A DNA stretch of 64,000 nt from an uncultured Hoeflea sp. Lineage in GTDB: Bacteria; Pseudomonadota; Alphaproteobacteria; Rhizobiales; Rhizobiaceae. Each line of letters starts with the position of its first letter. The stretch's first letter is position 1. The stretch is taken from assembly GCF_947501405.1 (NCBI RefSeq), contig NZ_CANMVK010000004.1, positions 292,608 through 356,607 of the forward strand, in the 5' to 3' direction. A program made the position numbers and the translations under genes. The notes below the pieces were generated by a model. It did no database searches, was not told the DNA's origin, and worked only from the letters and a program-made list of their open reading frames with translations. Shown in pieces: positions 28,861 through 37,407 of this stretch.

Positions 28861-29777
28861 ACGCAGACGCCGATATCGCGCAGGCGCGCGAAACGCTGAA
28901 AACCATCCCGGCGCTGGCCGATTACACCGGCCCGATCGAAAGGCTGGGCGGATTGACCAATCTGGTCTACCGGGCTGGAGATATCTGTCTGCGGCTGCCG
29001 GGCGAGGGAACCGAGGAATACATCAATCGCGCCCATGAGGCCGAAGCCGCTCGCGCGGCAGCCGAAGCCGGCGTCAGTCCGGAGGTTCTCCACGCTGATC
29101 CCAACAGCGGCGTGATGGCGACACGGTTCATCGACGGCGCTGCGACAATGACGCCCGACGGATTCCGGGCGGACATTGGATCCGTCCGCCGTGCCGGAGA
29201 GGCGTTTCGCAAGCTGCACACATCCGGTGCGGTGTTTCCCTTCACCTTCGAGCTATTCGCGATGATCGATGATTACCTGGCGATCCTGTCGACCAAGGAT
29301 GTGGCCCTGCCCGATGGCTATCATGACGTGGTCAGCGAGGCTCAGACCGTGCGCGAGGCACTCGCTGTGAAACCTGCCACCCTGGTCGCCTGCCATTGCG
29401 ACCCGCTTTGCGAGAATTTTCTCGACACCGGTGAGCAGATCTTCATCGTCGACTGGGAATATTCGGGCATGAACGATCCGATGTGGGATCTGGGCGATCT
29501 ATCGGTCGAAGGTGGCTTTGATGCCGGGCAGGACCAGGCGCTGCTGGAGGCCTATTTCGGCGGCGAACCGCCGGCCGCCGATCGCGCCCGCATGGTAATC
29601 TACAAGGCCATGTGTGACCTGTTGTGGACGCTGTGGGGGCTGATCCAACTGGCCAACAACAACCCGGCCGAAGATTTTCGCGCCTATGCCGATGGCCGTT
29701 TCGCCCGCTGCCGGACCTTGATGGCGAGCCCGGAATTCAGCCAAAGCCTGACCATCCTGCAAAACCGGAATCCGTGA
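28857..29777 (+). CDS. Choline-kinase-like phosphotransferase (APH fold), copy 2
   Basis: A 306-residue APH/choline kinase-family protein. LGGLTNLVYR at the nucleotide lobe, CHCDPLCENFL as catalytic loop and FIVDWEYSGMNDPMWDLGD as the metal-binding region resemble LicA-type choline kinases more closely than copy 1 does. The ATG overlaps the preceding stop (ATGA). It is the last gene of the operon and is convergent with the LacI-type gene 16 nt away. Presence of two different kinases around two demethylating dehydrogenases is unusual; one may act on the intact amino alcohol and the other on a product. Confidence 0.82.
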   Translation: MNADADIAQARETLKTIPALADYTGPIERLGGLTNLVYRAGDICLRLPGEGTEEYINRAHEAEAARAAAEAGVSPEVLHADPNSGVMATRFIDGAATMTPDGFRADIGSVRRAGEAFRKLHTSGAVFPFTFELFAMIDDYLAILSTKDVALPDGYHDVVSEAQTVREALAVKPATLVACHCDPLCENFLDTGEQIFIVDWEYSGMNDPMWDLGDLSVEGGFDAGQDQALLEAYFGGEPPAADRARMVIYKAMCDLLWTLWGLIQLANNNPAEDFRAYADGRFARCRTLMASPEFSQSLTILQNRNP

Positions 29778-29793
29778 TCCGAAACCGCTCCAA

Positions 29794-30816
29794 TCACTGA
29801 CCTTGTGGCAGCCGCGCCGAACCACGCACGATCAGCTTGGCGGGCAACACCGCGGCGCGTTTGCGCACTGCCGCGGTTTCGATTTGCTCAAGCAGGATGG
29901 TTGCGGTGGTGTCGATCATACCGGCCCCGAACTGCGAAACGGTGGTCAGGTCATACCCCTTCCACGATGCCTGCGGAACATCGTCATACCCGACGACGGA
30001 AACATCCTCAGGCACTCTCAGGCCAAATTCAGCGCGGATGACATCCATGACCGAAAACGCCATGTGATCATTGGCGACGAACACCGCATCGGGCCGGTCA
30101 GGCCGTGAAAACAGCCGCCGCGCGGCATCGCCCGCACCCTCGAAGGTGTATCCGCCGATCACCCGCTCGAACACGGTTTGCCCATGCTCGGCCAAGCCTT
30201 TGTAGAACCCCGCCTCGCGGTCGCGGTTGGTCGAGGAATCCTCCGCCCCGGCAACAAATCCGATCCGCTCATGGCCGCCGCGAACCAGAAAATCAGCAAC
30301 CAGCCTGCCGCCCTCGATATTGTCCGACGTCACGCTCGAGGCTGGCGACGTCGCGACATAGCGGTTGAACATCACCACCGGAATGCCGGTGCGGGCGCAC
30401 TCCCGGGCCAGCTCAGACGACAGCGTCGCCGTCGCCATCACAATGCCCTCGACCTGGTATTGCAGAATACGGCTGACCACCTCGTCCTGATCACCCGGTT
30501 CGGTCATGAACAACAGCACCTGATAGCCGCTGGCCTGCAGCTTGCGCGACAATTGCTCCAGCATCAGCGGGTAGAACTGGTTGTCGAGATAAGCCACCAG
30601 CATGGCAATCAGACGGGAGCGGCCGGAGATCATCGCCCGCGCCAGCGCGTTCGGGCGATAGCCGAGCTCCGCCGCCGCCTTGAGAATTTTTTCGCGCATC
30701 TTGGGCGACACGCTGGCGCCCGGCGTGAAGGTGCGGCTGACCGCCGATTGCGAGACATTCGCATGCCGGGCGACATCCGCCGATGTCACCGGCGTCGTGG
30801 GTGTCTCGTCCGTCAC
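29794..30816 (-). CDS. LacI-family transcriptional regulator
   Basis: A 340-residue repressor. The N-terminal HTH with hinge helix (TSADVARHANVSQSAVSRTF, then YRPNALARAM) is followed by a periplasmic-binding-protein-like effector domain ending GSARLPQGQ. GTG 30816 is chosen because GGGGAGGAG lies 7 nt upstream; an in-frame TTG at 30834 would place that ribosome-binding site inside the coding region. It is convergent with the betaine-type operon and downstream of the livK-like gene on the same strand. Either could be its target; effector unknown. Confidence 0.85.
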   Translation of the reverse strand: MTDETPTTPVTSADVARHANVSQSAVSRTFTPGASVSPKMREKILKAAAELGYRPNALARAMISGRSRLIAMLVAYLDNQFYPLMLEQLSRKLQASGYQVLLFMTEPGDQDEVVSRILQYQVEGIVMATATLSSELARECARTGIPVVMFNRYVATSPASSVTSDNIEGGRLVADFLVRGGHERIGFVAGAEDSSTNRDREAGFYKGLAEHGQTVFERVIGGYTFEGAGDAARRLFSRPDRPDAVFVANDHMAFSVMDVIRAEFGLRVPEDVSVVGYDDVPQASWKGYDLTTVSQFGAGMIDTTATILLEQIETAAVRKRAAVLPAKLIVRGSARLPQGQ

Positions 30817-31000
30817 GCGCCAGCTCCTCCCCAAGATCGATCAGCACCTGATATCGCAGCTGTGGCGCGCGATGTAAAATCCCAACTCCGCATTGCTTTG
30901 CCCTCCTGCCAGCAAGGGCAAACGCCGGTGAGCGGAGAAGCATGGGCTGCCAGCAAAACCCGCAGTTTGTTCACATTGGCGGCAGCGGCAGCTATCCAAT

Positions 31001-31032
31001 AGGAAAGGACCGCCGGGTCGGCGATCCTTCCT
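31001..31032. terminator. Hairpin downstream of the livK-like gene
   Basis: AGGAAAGGACCGCCG and CGGCGATCCTTCCT pair with one bulge and one mismatch around a 3-nt loop. It lies about 30 nt beyond the stop of the minus-strand binding-protein gene. No clear T-run is seen on that strand. Confidence 0.45.
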
Positions 31033-31061
31033 GTTGTCTTACGATGAAGCGGGCCTGGCCG

Positions 31062-32318
31062 CTACTCCATCGAGGCTTTGACATCGGCGACATCGGCAGC
31101 GGTCATCTGACCGTTGGTCACCACCTCACCTTCCTTGATCTGCCACAGCCGGAAGGGGCCGGAGATATCGCCATACTGGTCGAATGAGACACTGCCGATC
31201 ACGCCTTGATAGTTGATCGCCTTGCCTTCCTCGATCAGCGCCAGCGCCTTCTTGAACTCCTCCGGGCCGGCGTAAATCACTTCGCCTTCGGGATCGACCA
31301 CGGACCTGACCGCATCGCGGATGGCCTCGGACTCAGCCTTGCCTGCCTTGGCTACGGCTAGACCAACGATCGCGCCGGCATCATAGGACCGGTCGGCAGC
31401 AGGCGCTGAGGGCGCAATACCGCCCGAGAAATCCTCGTAATGGGCGTAGAAATACTTGGTCGACTCGGTTTCAGTGGTTCCCGATGAGGTCCCGAAGGCT
31501 CCCTCGAGGAAATTCGCACCGACGGCTTCGATGAAATCGGTGGAGTTCATCCCGTCATTGAGCAGGAACTTCTGCGGCCCGCCCTGGCTGATCCAGGCCC
31601 GGGCGATGGTGGCGCCATCGACCGGATAGCTGATCAGATAGAGCGCCTCGGCCCCGCCTTCCATCGCCGCCGTCACCTCGGCGCTGTAGTTGGGCTGATT
31701 CTCGTTGTAAGGCGTCACCGATGTCAGTTCACCGCCCAGCGCTTTGTAGGACGCGGAGAATTCGCGCATCAGATTGAGCCCGAAATCATTGTTGACGTGG
31801 ATGATCGCCAGCTTGGTGAGCCCCGAATCCACGGCATATTTCGCCGCCGCGATGCCTTGCAGCGCATCGGACGTGATGGTGCGGAAGAAATAGCCGTCGG
31901 TCTTGCCGTCACGGGAAAGCTGGGTCAACGTCGGGCTGGAGGAGGCCGGCGACACTTGCACCACGCCCGCAGCCGCTGTCACCGAGGTCAAGATCGGGAT
32001 TGACACCGAGGAAATGATGCCGCCGATCACCACCGGTACCTGCTTGATGTTGACGAGCTGCGTCGCCTGGTCGACGGCGACATTGCCCTGGCTCTGGCTG
32101 TCGCGCGTATCGGTAACAAGATCGCAGCCCAGCACACCGCCTGCATCATTGATATCACGGAAAGCCATCTCGACGGATTTGGCGCCGGCCTGACCATAGG
32201 CGCCGGCGGGGCCGGTAAGCTCCATCACCATGCCAATGGTGATCTCGCAGGCCTGGGAATTGAACGCTGTTGCGCATAACAGGGCCGTTGCCAGGCCCGC
32301 TGTCTTGATCATCCTCAT
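31062..32318 (-). CDS. Branched-chain-amino-acid-type ABC transporter binding protein (LivK/Peripla_BP_6)
   Basis: A 418-residue type-I periplasmic binding protein. The signal peptide ends near FNSQA, and the mature start CEITIGMVMELTGPAGAYGQAG is typical of the HAAT family. An AAGGAG lies 7 nt before ATG 32318. The only matching livGFHM set is 2.6 kb away on the other strand, so importer genes are split between two divergent operons. HAAT binding proteins of this kind often take amides, aromatic acids or other carboxylates, so 'branched-chain amino acid' should not be assumed. Confidence 0.88.
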   Translation of the reverse strand: MRMIKTAGLATALLCATAFNSQACEITIGMVMELTGPAGAYGQAGAKSVEMAFRDINDAGGVLGCDLVTDTRDSQSQGNVAVDQATQLVNIKQVPVVIGGIISSVSIPILTSVTAAAGVVQVSPASSSPTLTQLSRDGKTDGYFFRTITSDALQGIAAAKYAVDSGLTKLAIIHVNNDFGLNLMREFSASYKALGGELTSVTPYNENQPNYSAEVTAAMEGGAEALYLISYPVDGATIARAWISQGGPQKFLLNDGMNSTDFIEAVGANFLEGAFGTSSGTTETESTKYFYAHYEDFSGGIAPSAPAADRSYDAGAIVGLAVAKAGKAESEAIRDAVRSVVDPEGEVIYAGPEEFKKALALIEEGKAINYQGVIGSVSFDQYGDISGPFRLWQIKEGEVVTNGQMTAADVADVKASME

Positions 32319-32354
32319 TCTCGCTCTCCTTGTTATCGGGCCTCTCTCGCCCTT

Positions 32355-32765
32355 TTATGGTTCAGTCGTAATCCACGTCTCCTGCAATTGCCGCCACACC
32401 ACGCCTTCGGGCGCTGATGCATCGGCGCTGAACAGTGCCGTCGAACGTCGCGCCGATTTGACGCCATCAATCACCTGATGCTCGTCATAAATCACCAGCG
32501 CGGCATCTCCGCCAATCTGCCGTGCCTCGATCAGGTCGACCCGGATCTCGAATTCGGCCGGGCGCTTGCAACGCGCACCCTCGACCATGGCGGTGATCTC
32601 TTCGCGGCCGATCATGCCGCCATCCGGCTCGATCATCTTCATGTCGGGCGCGAAGGCGCGCGCCGTGGCCTGCATCGCCGCCTCCGGCGCGCGGCCGGTA
32701 AACCACTCCACGAAAAAAACATGGCGATTGACAACTTCCGCCTTGGCCCGCTCGATCAGATCCAC
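32355..32765 (-). CDS. SnoaL/NTF2-like small protein
   Basis: A 136-residue cytoplasmic protein of the NTF2/SnoaL-like alpha+beta-barrel superfamily. An N-terminal helix region (FFVEWFTGRAPEAAMQATARAF) precedes a beta-rich half (EFEIRVDLIEARQIGGDAALVIYDE). Members act as small-molecule cyclases, isomerases or lyases, or as binding proteins, and catalytic residues cannot be assigned here. It lies 3 nt from the aldo-keto reductase gene and 36 nt from the binding-protein gene in one operon. It is the smallest of four SnoaL-like genes in the island. Confidence 0.65.
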   Translation of the reverse strand: MDLIERAKAEVVNRHVFFVEWFTGRAPEAAMQATARAFAPDMKMIEPDGGMIGREEITAMVEGARCKRPAEFEIRVDLIEARQIGGDAALVIYDEHQVIDGVKSARRSTALFSADASAPEGVVWRQLQETWITTEP

Positions 32766-32768
32766 TGC

Positions 32769-33821
32769 TCAGTGCCCTTCCGCGTTGAGATTGTATTTCA
32801 TTACCGAACCGTGCTTGCCGCTTCGGTCCCGTTCCAGTGAATAGACATCGCCCGGAACCGGATTGGCGCGCGCAAGCACGGCTTCGATCCGGCCGAAATC
32901 CTCTTCGCTCAGGGCAAGTCCCGGGATCGAAAGGTTGCGGTGCAGATGATTGCGATTGCGCGCGCCGACAATCACCGCGGCAACGCCCGGGCGTTCCAGC
33001 ACGGCGCGGCTCGCCACCGAGGCGATGTCACTGTTGTGCCGTGTCGCAATGTCCGACAGCACCGCGAGCAGTTCCTGAAACAGCGCCCAGCCGCCGAATT
33101 CGTCGACAATCAGCTTGTACTTGACCAGGGACCGGTTTTCGAACGGCGGCAATGGTTCGGGCGCCCCCAGCATGCGCTCGGAAAACAGGCCGCCTGCCAC
33201 CGATCCGTAGCACAACAGGCTGACACCCGACGCAGCCGCGGTGGCGGCCATCCCGCGCGACGGCCGGTCGTCGATCAGCGAATACTGCACCTGCATCGAC
33301 ACCAGTGGAACACCGGCATCGAGCATGCGCTGCATCTGCGCCGTGTCGAAATTGGTGCCGCCGATGTTTGCGAGTTTACCGGCAGCGCGCAGTTCCGCCA
33401 GCCAGCCCGCCACCTCGACCTGACGGTCGATTTCATAGTCCCACCAGTGAAACTGCACCAGGTCGAGCCGTTCGCTCTGAAGCCGGACGAGCGAAGTATC
33501 GACGGCCTTGACCACATCCTCGCGGGTCAGGCTCGCGAGATTGCCCAGATCAGGCACGAATTTGGTGTGGACCTTGATTTTCGACAGCGCCTCGGAGCCG
33601 CGGACCCGCCGATATTCGCTGCGGAACTCGCCAATCATCGCCTCAACGCCGGTATAGATATCGGCGCAGTCAAAGGTGGTGATACCCGCATCGGCAAAGG
33701 CAATCATGTCATGGATGCCCGCATCGCGATCGACCGCGCCATGACCGCCAGCCAGTTGCCAGCCGCCCTTGATCACCCGAGAGATTCTGTGTCCGGGGGC
33801 GAGATCAGCGTTCTGCATCAT
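32769..33821 (-). CDS. Aldo/keto reductase
   Basis: A 350-residue TIM-barrel NAD(P)H-dependent oxidoreductase. The tetrad is visible: Asp and Tyr in TFDCADIYTG, Lys in VHTKFVPD and His in VQFHWWDYE. The family C-terminal cofactor region reads VAAVIVGARNRNH. Tandem ATGs at 33821 and 33818 follow GGGGGA; the upstream open frame lies within the preceding gene, which it overlaps by 17 nt. A second aldo-keto reductase with the same QFHWW signature is fused to RidA in the divergent operon, so the pair probably arose by duplication within this pathway. Substrate unknown. Confidence 0.88.
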   Translation of the reverse strand: MMQNADLAPGHRISRVIKGGWQLAGGHGAVDRDAGIHDMIAFADAGITTFDCADIYTGVEAMIGEFRSEYRRVRGSEALSKIKVHTKFVPDLGNLASLTREDVVKAVDTSLVRLQSERLDLVQFHWWDYEIDRQVEVAGWLAELRAAGKLANIGGTNFDTAQMQRMLDAGVPLVSMQVQYSLIDDRPSRGMAATAAASGVSLLCYGSVAGGLFSERMLGAPEPLPPFENRSLVKYKLIVDEFGGWALFQELLAVLSDIATRHNSDIASVASRAVLERPGVAAVIVGARNRNHLHRNLSIPGLALSEEDFGRIEAVLARANPVPGDVYSLERDRSGKHGSVMKYNLNAEGH

Positions 33822-34170
33822 CGTCCCCCAGCGGTACCGCGGTCGTCTCCGCATGGTTGAACCTGCGCAGCCGCGTGCGGGTGATCCTCAGCCGCGACGG
33901 ACAATGGGGATCGGGGCAGGCAATCTCGGCGTCGGTCGACATCCAGTCATTGTCCTTGGTCGGACGCTGTTTGGCCGCCAGAAGCGGCAGCACCGAAGCC
34001 AGCGAATAGATCGACATCCCCTGACCGGGCGGCAAATACAGCATCTCGCCATGCAACTCGAAATAGTCGCCGACACTCGCCCCGCACCAAAGCTTGGCAC
34101 CTTCGGGTGCCACCACCTCGACTTTCAGATCCCAGAGATCGAATCCGTCTTCCTTTGCGGACCCGCTCAT
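33805..34170 (-). CDS. TIGR04076-like conserved small protein
   Basis: A 121-residue protein resembling the TIGR04076 family of short proteins of unknown function. It has an N-terminal beta segment (LKVEVVAPEGAKLWCGASVGDYFEL), a central YLPPGQGMSIYSLASVLPLL and a C-terminal CPDPHCPSRLRITR with two close cysteines that might bind a metal. It overlaps gntR (ATGA-type, 4 nt) upstream and the aldo-keto reductase downstream, so it is translated with them. Family assignment is from memory of the pattern and is moderately certain; function unknown. Confidence 0.6.
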   Translation of the reverse strand: MSGSAKEDGFDLWDLKVEVVAPEGAKLWCGASVGDYFELHGEMLYLPPGQGMSIYSLASVLPLLAAKQRPTKDNDWMSTDAEIACPDPHCPSRLRITRTRLRRFNHAETTAVPLGDDDAER

Positions 34171-34892
34171 GATCCGCCTTCCTTCTGCGCCGCCCAGAAA
34201 TCCGCGTCAGCGCGCTCGAGGATCGCGAAAGCCTGATTGATGTCGGCGCGAAGTTCATCGGAAACACGGTCCGCGTCACCCGCAGCGATGGCCGATAAGA
34301 TGCCGCGATGATGCAACGTCGCAGACCGGTCAGTCATCGGACTGTGCAGCCGGGCGGCGGCGCGGACATAGGGCCCGGCCTGCATCCACAGGCTTTCAAC
34401 GATCGGCAGCAGCACCGACGAACCCGCCGCATGATAGAGCTGAAAGTGGAAGGCGTGATTGAGCGCGGCGACTTCACGTGGATCCCGCGTCGCTTCATAG
34501 CGCGATGTAAGATGCTCCAGTTCGACAATGTCGTCATCGGTAAGCTTGGGTAGCGCCAGAGCCGCCAGTTCACCTTCGATCAATGCCCGCGCCCGGGAAA
34601 GATCGCGGGCCCGCTCCAGCGAAATCAGCGGAACCCTGACCCGGCGGTTGGCCATCGCTTCGAGCGCCCGCTCCGAAATCAGCCGCGCCAATGCCTCACG
34701 CACCGGCATCGAACTGACTGACATACGCCGCGCGATATCGCCGGGCAGAAACACTTCGCCGGCATCGAAACGGCCCTGGATCAGGGAAATCCGCAGTTGC
34801 CGGTAGATCCGGTCCTGCACGGTCTCCCGATCAACCGGCGCAAGCTGGTCAAGCCCCTCGCCCTCGGTCGCTGATCTGAGTTGTAGGTTCAT
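34167..34892 (-). CDS. GntR-family regulator, FCD (FadR-type) subfamily
   Basis: A 241-residue regulator. The N-terminal winged helix (FLPGDIARRMSVSSMPVREALARL) is followed by the all-helical FCD ligand-binding domain (LNHAFHFQLYHAAGSS, then LHHRGILSAIAAGD) whose Asp/His residues usually bind a metal and a carboxylate effector. It is the first gene of the leftward arm and is divergent from livG, so it most likely controls both arms from the 93-nt gap. FCD proteins usually sense an organic-acid substrate or intermediate of the pathway they control. Confidence 0.88.
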   Translation of the reverse strand: MNLQLRSATEGEGLDQLAPVDRETVQDRIYRQLRISLIQGRFDAGEVFLPGDIARRMSVSSMPVREALARLISERALEAMANRRVRVPLISLERARDLSRARALIEGELAALALPKLTDDDIVELEHLTSRYEATRDPREVAALNHAFHFQLYHAAGSSVLLPIVESLWMQAGPYVRAAARLHSPMTDRSATLHHRGILSAIAAGDADRVSDELRADINQAFAILERADADFWAAQKEGGS

Positions 34893-34985
34893 TCCGTCAC
34901 CGCAGCCCCTGTTTCACACTTTACATTAACGAGCATTCATGCTGATGTAAATGATCATTGATAGTTGATCAACTTTGGCTGCGAA
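34893..34985. promoter_or_regulatory. Shared divergent promoter/operator region gntR-livG
   Basis: An A+T-rich 93-nt gap. TTACAT (34921-34926) and ATGTAA (34945-34950) are inverted, AGCAT-TC-ATGCT (34932-34943) lies between them, and ATGATCAT (34951-34958) and TTGATCAA (34965-34972) are perfect palindromes. These are candidate GntR operators controlling both arms. Confidence 0.55.
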
Positions 34986-35768
34986 ATGTCGGACCCCTCC
35001 CGTTCCCCCGTTCTGGCTGCGCAGCAAGTCACCAAATCCTTTGGTGGCCTCCGAGTGGTCAATGCCATGTCGCTGGAGCTCGCGGAGGGAGAAATTCTCG
35101 GGGTAATTGGCCCAAATGGCGCCGGCAAGTCGACGCTGTTCAACCTGCTGGCGGGCGCGCTTTCGCTTGATGGCGGAACCATTCGGCTCAATGGCAGCGA
35201 TGTGAGTAACGCCCCGCCGGAAACGCGGATTGCCGCAGGGCTTGGCCGGACATTCCAGATCCCCCGGCCGTTTTCGCGCATGACGGTTCTCGAAAATGTC
35301 ATGACCGCGGCACAGCGCCAAAGCGGAGAGCGCATGCTGTCAGCGCTTTTGGCGCCGCGCCTGGTCCGCCGTGAGGAAGAGCTGAATGTCGCACGCGCCC
35401 GTGAACTGCTGGATTTCGTCTCACTCGCCCACCTCGAAGACCAGCCCGCCTCGGTGCTGTCGGGCGGTCAGCGTAAATTGCTCGAACTCGCGCGAGTGCT
35501 GATGGCCGAGCCTCAGGTGATCCTGCTCGACGAGCCGGCCGCCGGCGTCAATCCGGCATTGCTTGATCTGATCATCGACCGCATAGCCGCCATCAATGCG
35601 CAAGGCATCGCGGTGCTGCTGATCGAGCACAATATGGAGATGATCGCCCGGCTGTGTCCGCGCGTCATTGTGATGGCGGCCGGCGCGATACTGGCCGAAG
35701 GCACGCCTGCCGAAGTTGCCGCCCGCGCCGATGTGATCGATGTCTATCTTGAGGGCATGCCCGCATGA
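34986..35768 (+). CDS. HAAT-family ABC transporter ATPase (LivG type)
   Basis: A 260-residue ATPase. Walker A GPNGAGKST, LivG-typical GLGRTFQIPRPFSRMTVLEN, signature LSGGQRKLLELAR, Walker B VILLDEPAAGVNP and switch LLIEHNMEMI are present. ATG 34986 is preferred over TTG 34965, because the latter sits in the operator region. The stop overlaps livF by 4 nt. Confidence 0.9.
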   Translation: MSDPSRSPVLAAQQVTKSFGGLRVVNAMSLELAEGEILGVIGPNGAGKSTLFNLLAGALSLDGGTIRLNGSDVSNAPPETRIAAGLGRTFQIPRPFSRMTVLENVMTAAQRQSGERMLSALLAPRLVRREEELNVARARELLDFVSLAHLEDQPASVLSGGQRKLLELARVLMAEPQVILLDEPAAGVNPALLDLIIDRIAAINAQGIAVLLIEHNMEMIARLCPRVIVMAAGAILAEGTPAEVAARADVIDVYLEGMPA

Positions 35769-36496
35769 TCGCGTTGTCGGTCAACAATCTGCGGGCCGGT
35801 TACGATCCGGATCTCGCCATCGTCAAGGGCGTAAGCTTTGATGTGAACAAGGGCGAGGCGCTGTGCATTCTCGGCCCCAACGGCGCCGGCAAGTCGACCC
35901 TGATCAAGGCGATGGCGGGGCTGGTGCCGAGCTTCGGCGGCACGGTGCGGCTTGGCCCGAGAGATGTCACCGGCCTCACGCCGCATCTGCTGGTGCGAAG
36001 CGGCCTTGGCTTCGTGCCCCAGACCGACAACATCTTCACCCGGTTGACGATTCGCGAAAACCTGCAGATCGCCAGCCAGCTGGTGGCTCGGTCCGAGCGG
36101 CAGCGCCGCATCGACGCCATGCTGGCCATGTTCCCCGATCTTGGCGAACGGCCAGGCGAGTTGGCCGGAGCGCTGTCTGGCGGCCAGCGCCAGATGCTGG
36201 CAGCGGCGCGGGCGCTGCTCACCGAGCCTGATGTTCTCATTCTCGATGAACCATCGGCGGGCCTTTCACCCAAACTGGTCGGGCAGGTGTTCGACACGTT
36301 GCGGCGAATTTCCGAAGCCGGCGTGACATTGGTGCTGGTCGAACAAAATGTCCGCGCCGCGCTTGCGCTCACACCGCGTGCACTGGTGCTGGTCGACGGC
36401 CACCTCGCCCATGACGGGCCCTCGAACGCGTTGCATGACGGCGCTCTTCTGGGTGAACTGTTTCTGGGCCGCCGCGGCGCGGAGCAACCCGCATGA
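35765..36496 (+). CDS. HAAT-family ABC transporter ATPase (LivF type)
   Basis: A 243-residue second ATPase of the heterodimer. Walker A GPNGAGKST, the LivF Q-loop region FVPQTDNIFTRLTIREN, signature LSGGQRQMLAAAR and Walker B LILDEPSAGLSP are present. It overlaps both neighbours by 4 nt. Confidence 0.9.
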   Translation: MIALSVNNLRAGYDPDLAIVKGVSFDVNKGEALCILGPNGAGKSTLIKAMAGLVPSFGGTVRLGPRDVTGLTPHLLVRSGLGFVPQTDNIFTRLTIRENLQIASQLVARSERQRRIDAMLAMFPDLGERPGELAGALSGGQRQMLAAARALLTEPDVLILDEPSAGLSPKLVGQVFDTLRRISEAGVTLVLVEQNVRAALALTPRALVLVDGHLAHDGPSNALHDGALLGELFLGRRGAEQPA

Positions 36497-37407
36497 ACCC
36501 CCAGGCGCTGATAGACGGTTTGATCGCCGGCTCAACCATCGGCCTTGGCGCCATCGGTTTGACGCTCGCCTATTCGATCCTGCGCTTTGCCAATTTCACC
36601 CATGGCGATTTTCTTGCCTGGGGCGCCTATCTCACGCTTACACTGTTCGGGCTTCTAGGTGGCTTGTCGGCCGGCCTTGGCGCGCCCGTGCACCCCTTCA
36701 GCTTCGGGTGGGGCCTGCCGCTGGCCATGCTGGGCGGCGCGGCGCTGACCGTGTTGCTGGCGCTGGGACTCGACCGCATCCTGTTTGGCCGCCTGCGCGC
36801 CCGCGGCGCCGATGTGATCATCATCGTCATGGCAAGCTTCGGCGCATCCATGGCGCTGCGCTCGCTGCTCGAGTTCATCTTCACTGCTAAACCGGTCTAT
36901 TTCACCAATGCGCTGCAGATCGCACAGCCGCTCGGTCTGGGTATGCGCGCCACACCCGACCAGTTGCTGGTGATCGGCCTCACCGCGGTGCTGGTGGCGG
37001 GTCTCCATCTGCTTTTGACCCGTAGCGCCACCGGACGGGCGATGCGCGCGGTCTCCGAAAACCCGGATCTCGCAGGCGTCTACGGCATCAATGTCGCCCA
37101 GGTGATCCGGATGACCTGGATCATCGGCGCCGGTCTGGCCTGTGTCGCCGGCGTCATGGCCGGGCTCCTGGTGCAGATCCGACCCTATATGGGCTTCGAT
37201 TTGTTGCTGCCGCTGTTCGCCGCCACAATCCTTGGCGGCATCGGCTCAATCCCCGGCGCCATGCTCGGCGGACTGATCATCGGCCTTGCCGAAGCATTCG
37301 CGGTGCAGATCATCGGCGCGGAATGGCGCGCCGCAGTCTCCTTCATCATTCTAGTTCTGGTGTTGATGCTGCGCCCGCAGGGCCTGTTCGGTCAAAGGGG
37401 CGCCTGA
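36493..37407 (+). CDS. HAAT-family ABC transporter permease (LivH type)
   Basis: A 304-residue polytopic permease. It starts NPQALIDGLIAGSTIGLGAIGLTL and contains the LivH-typical GRAMRAVSENPDLAGVYGIN and ILGGIGSIPGAMLGG motifs. The stop TGA shares one nt with the livM ATG. Confidence 0.9.
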   Translation: MNPQALIDGLIAGSTIGLGAIGLTLAYSILRFANFTHGDFLAWGAYLTLTLFGLLGGLSAGLGAPVHPFSFGWGLPLAMLGGAALTVLLALGLDRILFGRLRARGADVIIIVMASFGASMALRSLLEFIFTAKPVYFTNALQIAQPLGLGMRATPDQLLVIGLTAVLVAGLHLLLTRSATGRAMRAVSENPDLAGVYGINVAQVIRMTWIIGAGLACVAGVMAGLLVQIRPYMGFDLLLPLFAATILGGIGSIPGAMLGGLIIGLAEAFAVQIIGAEWRAAVSFIILVLVLMLRPQGLFGQRGA

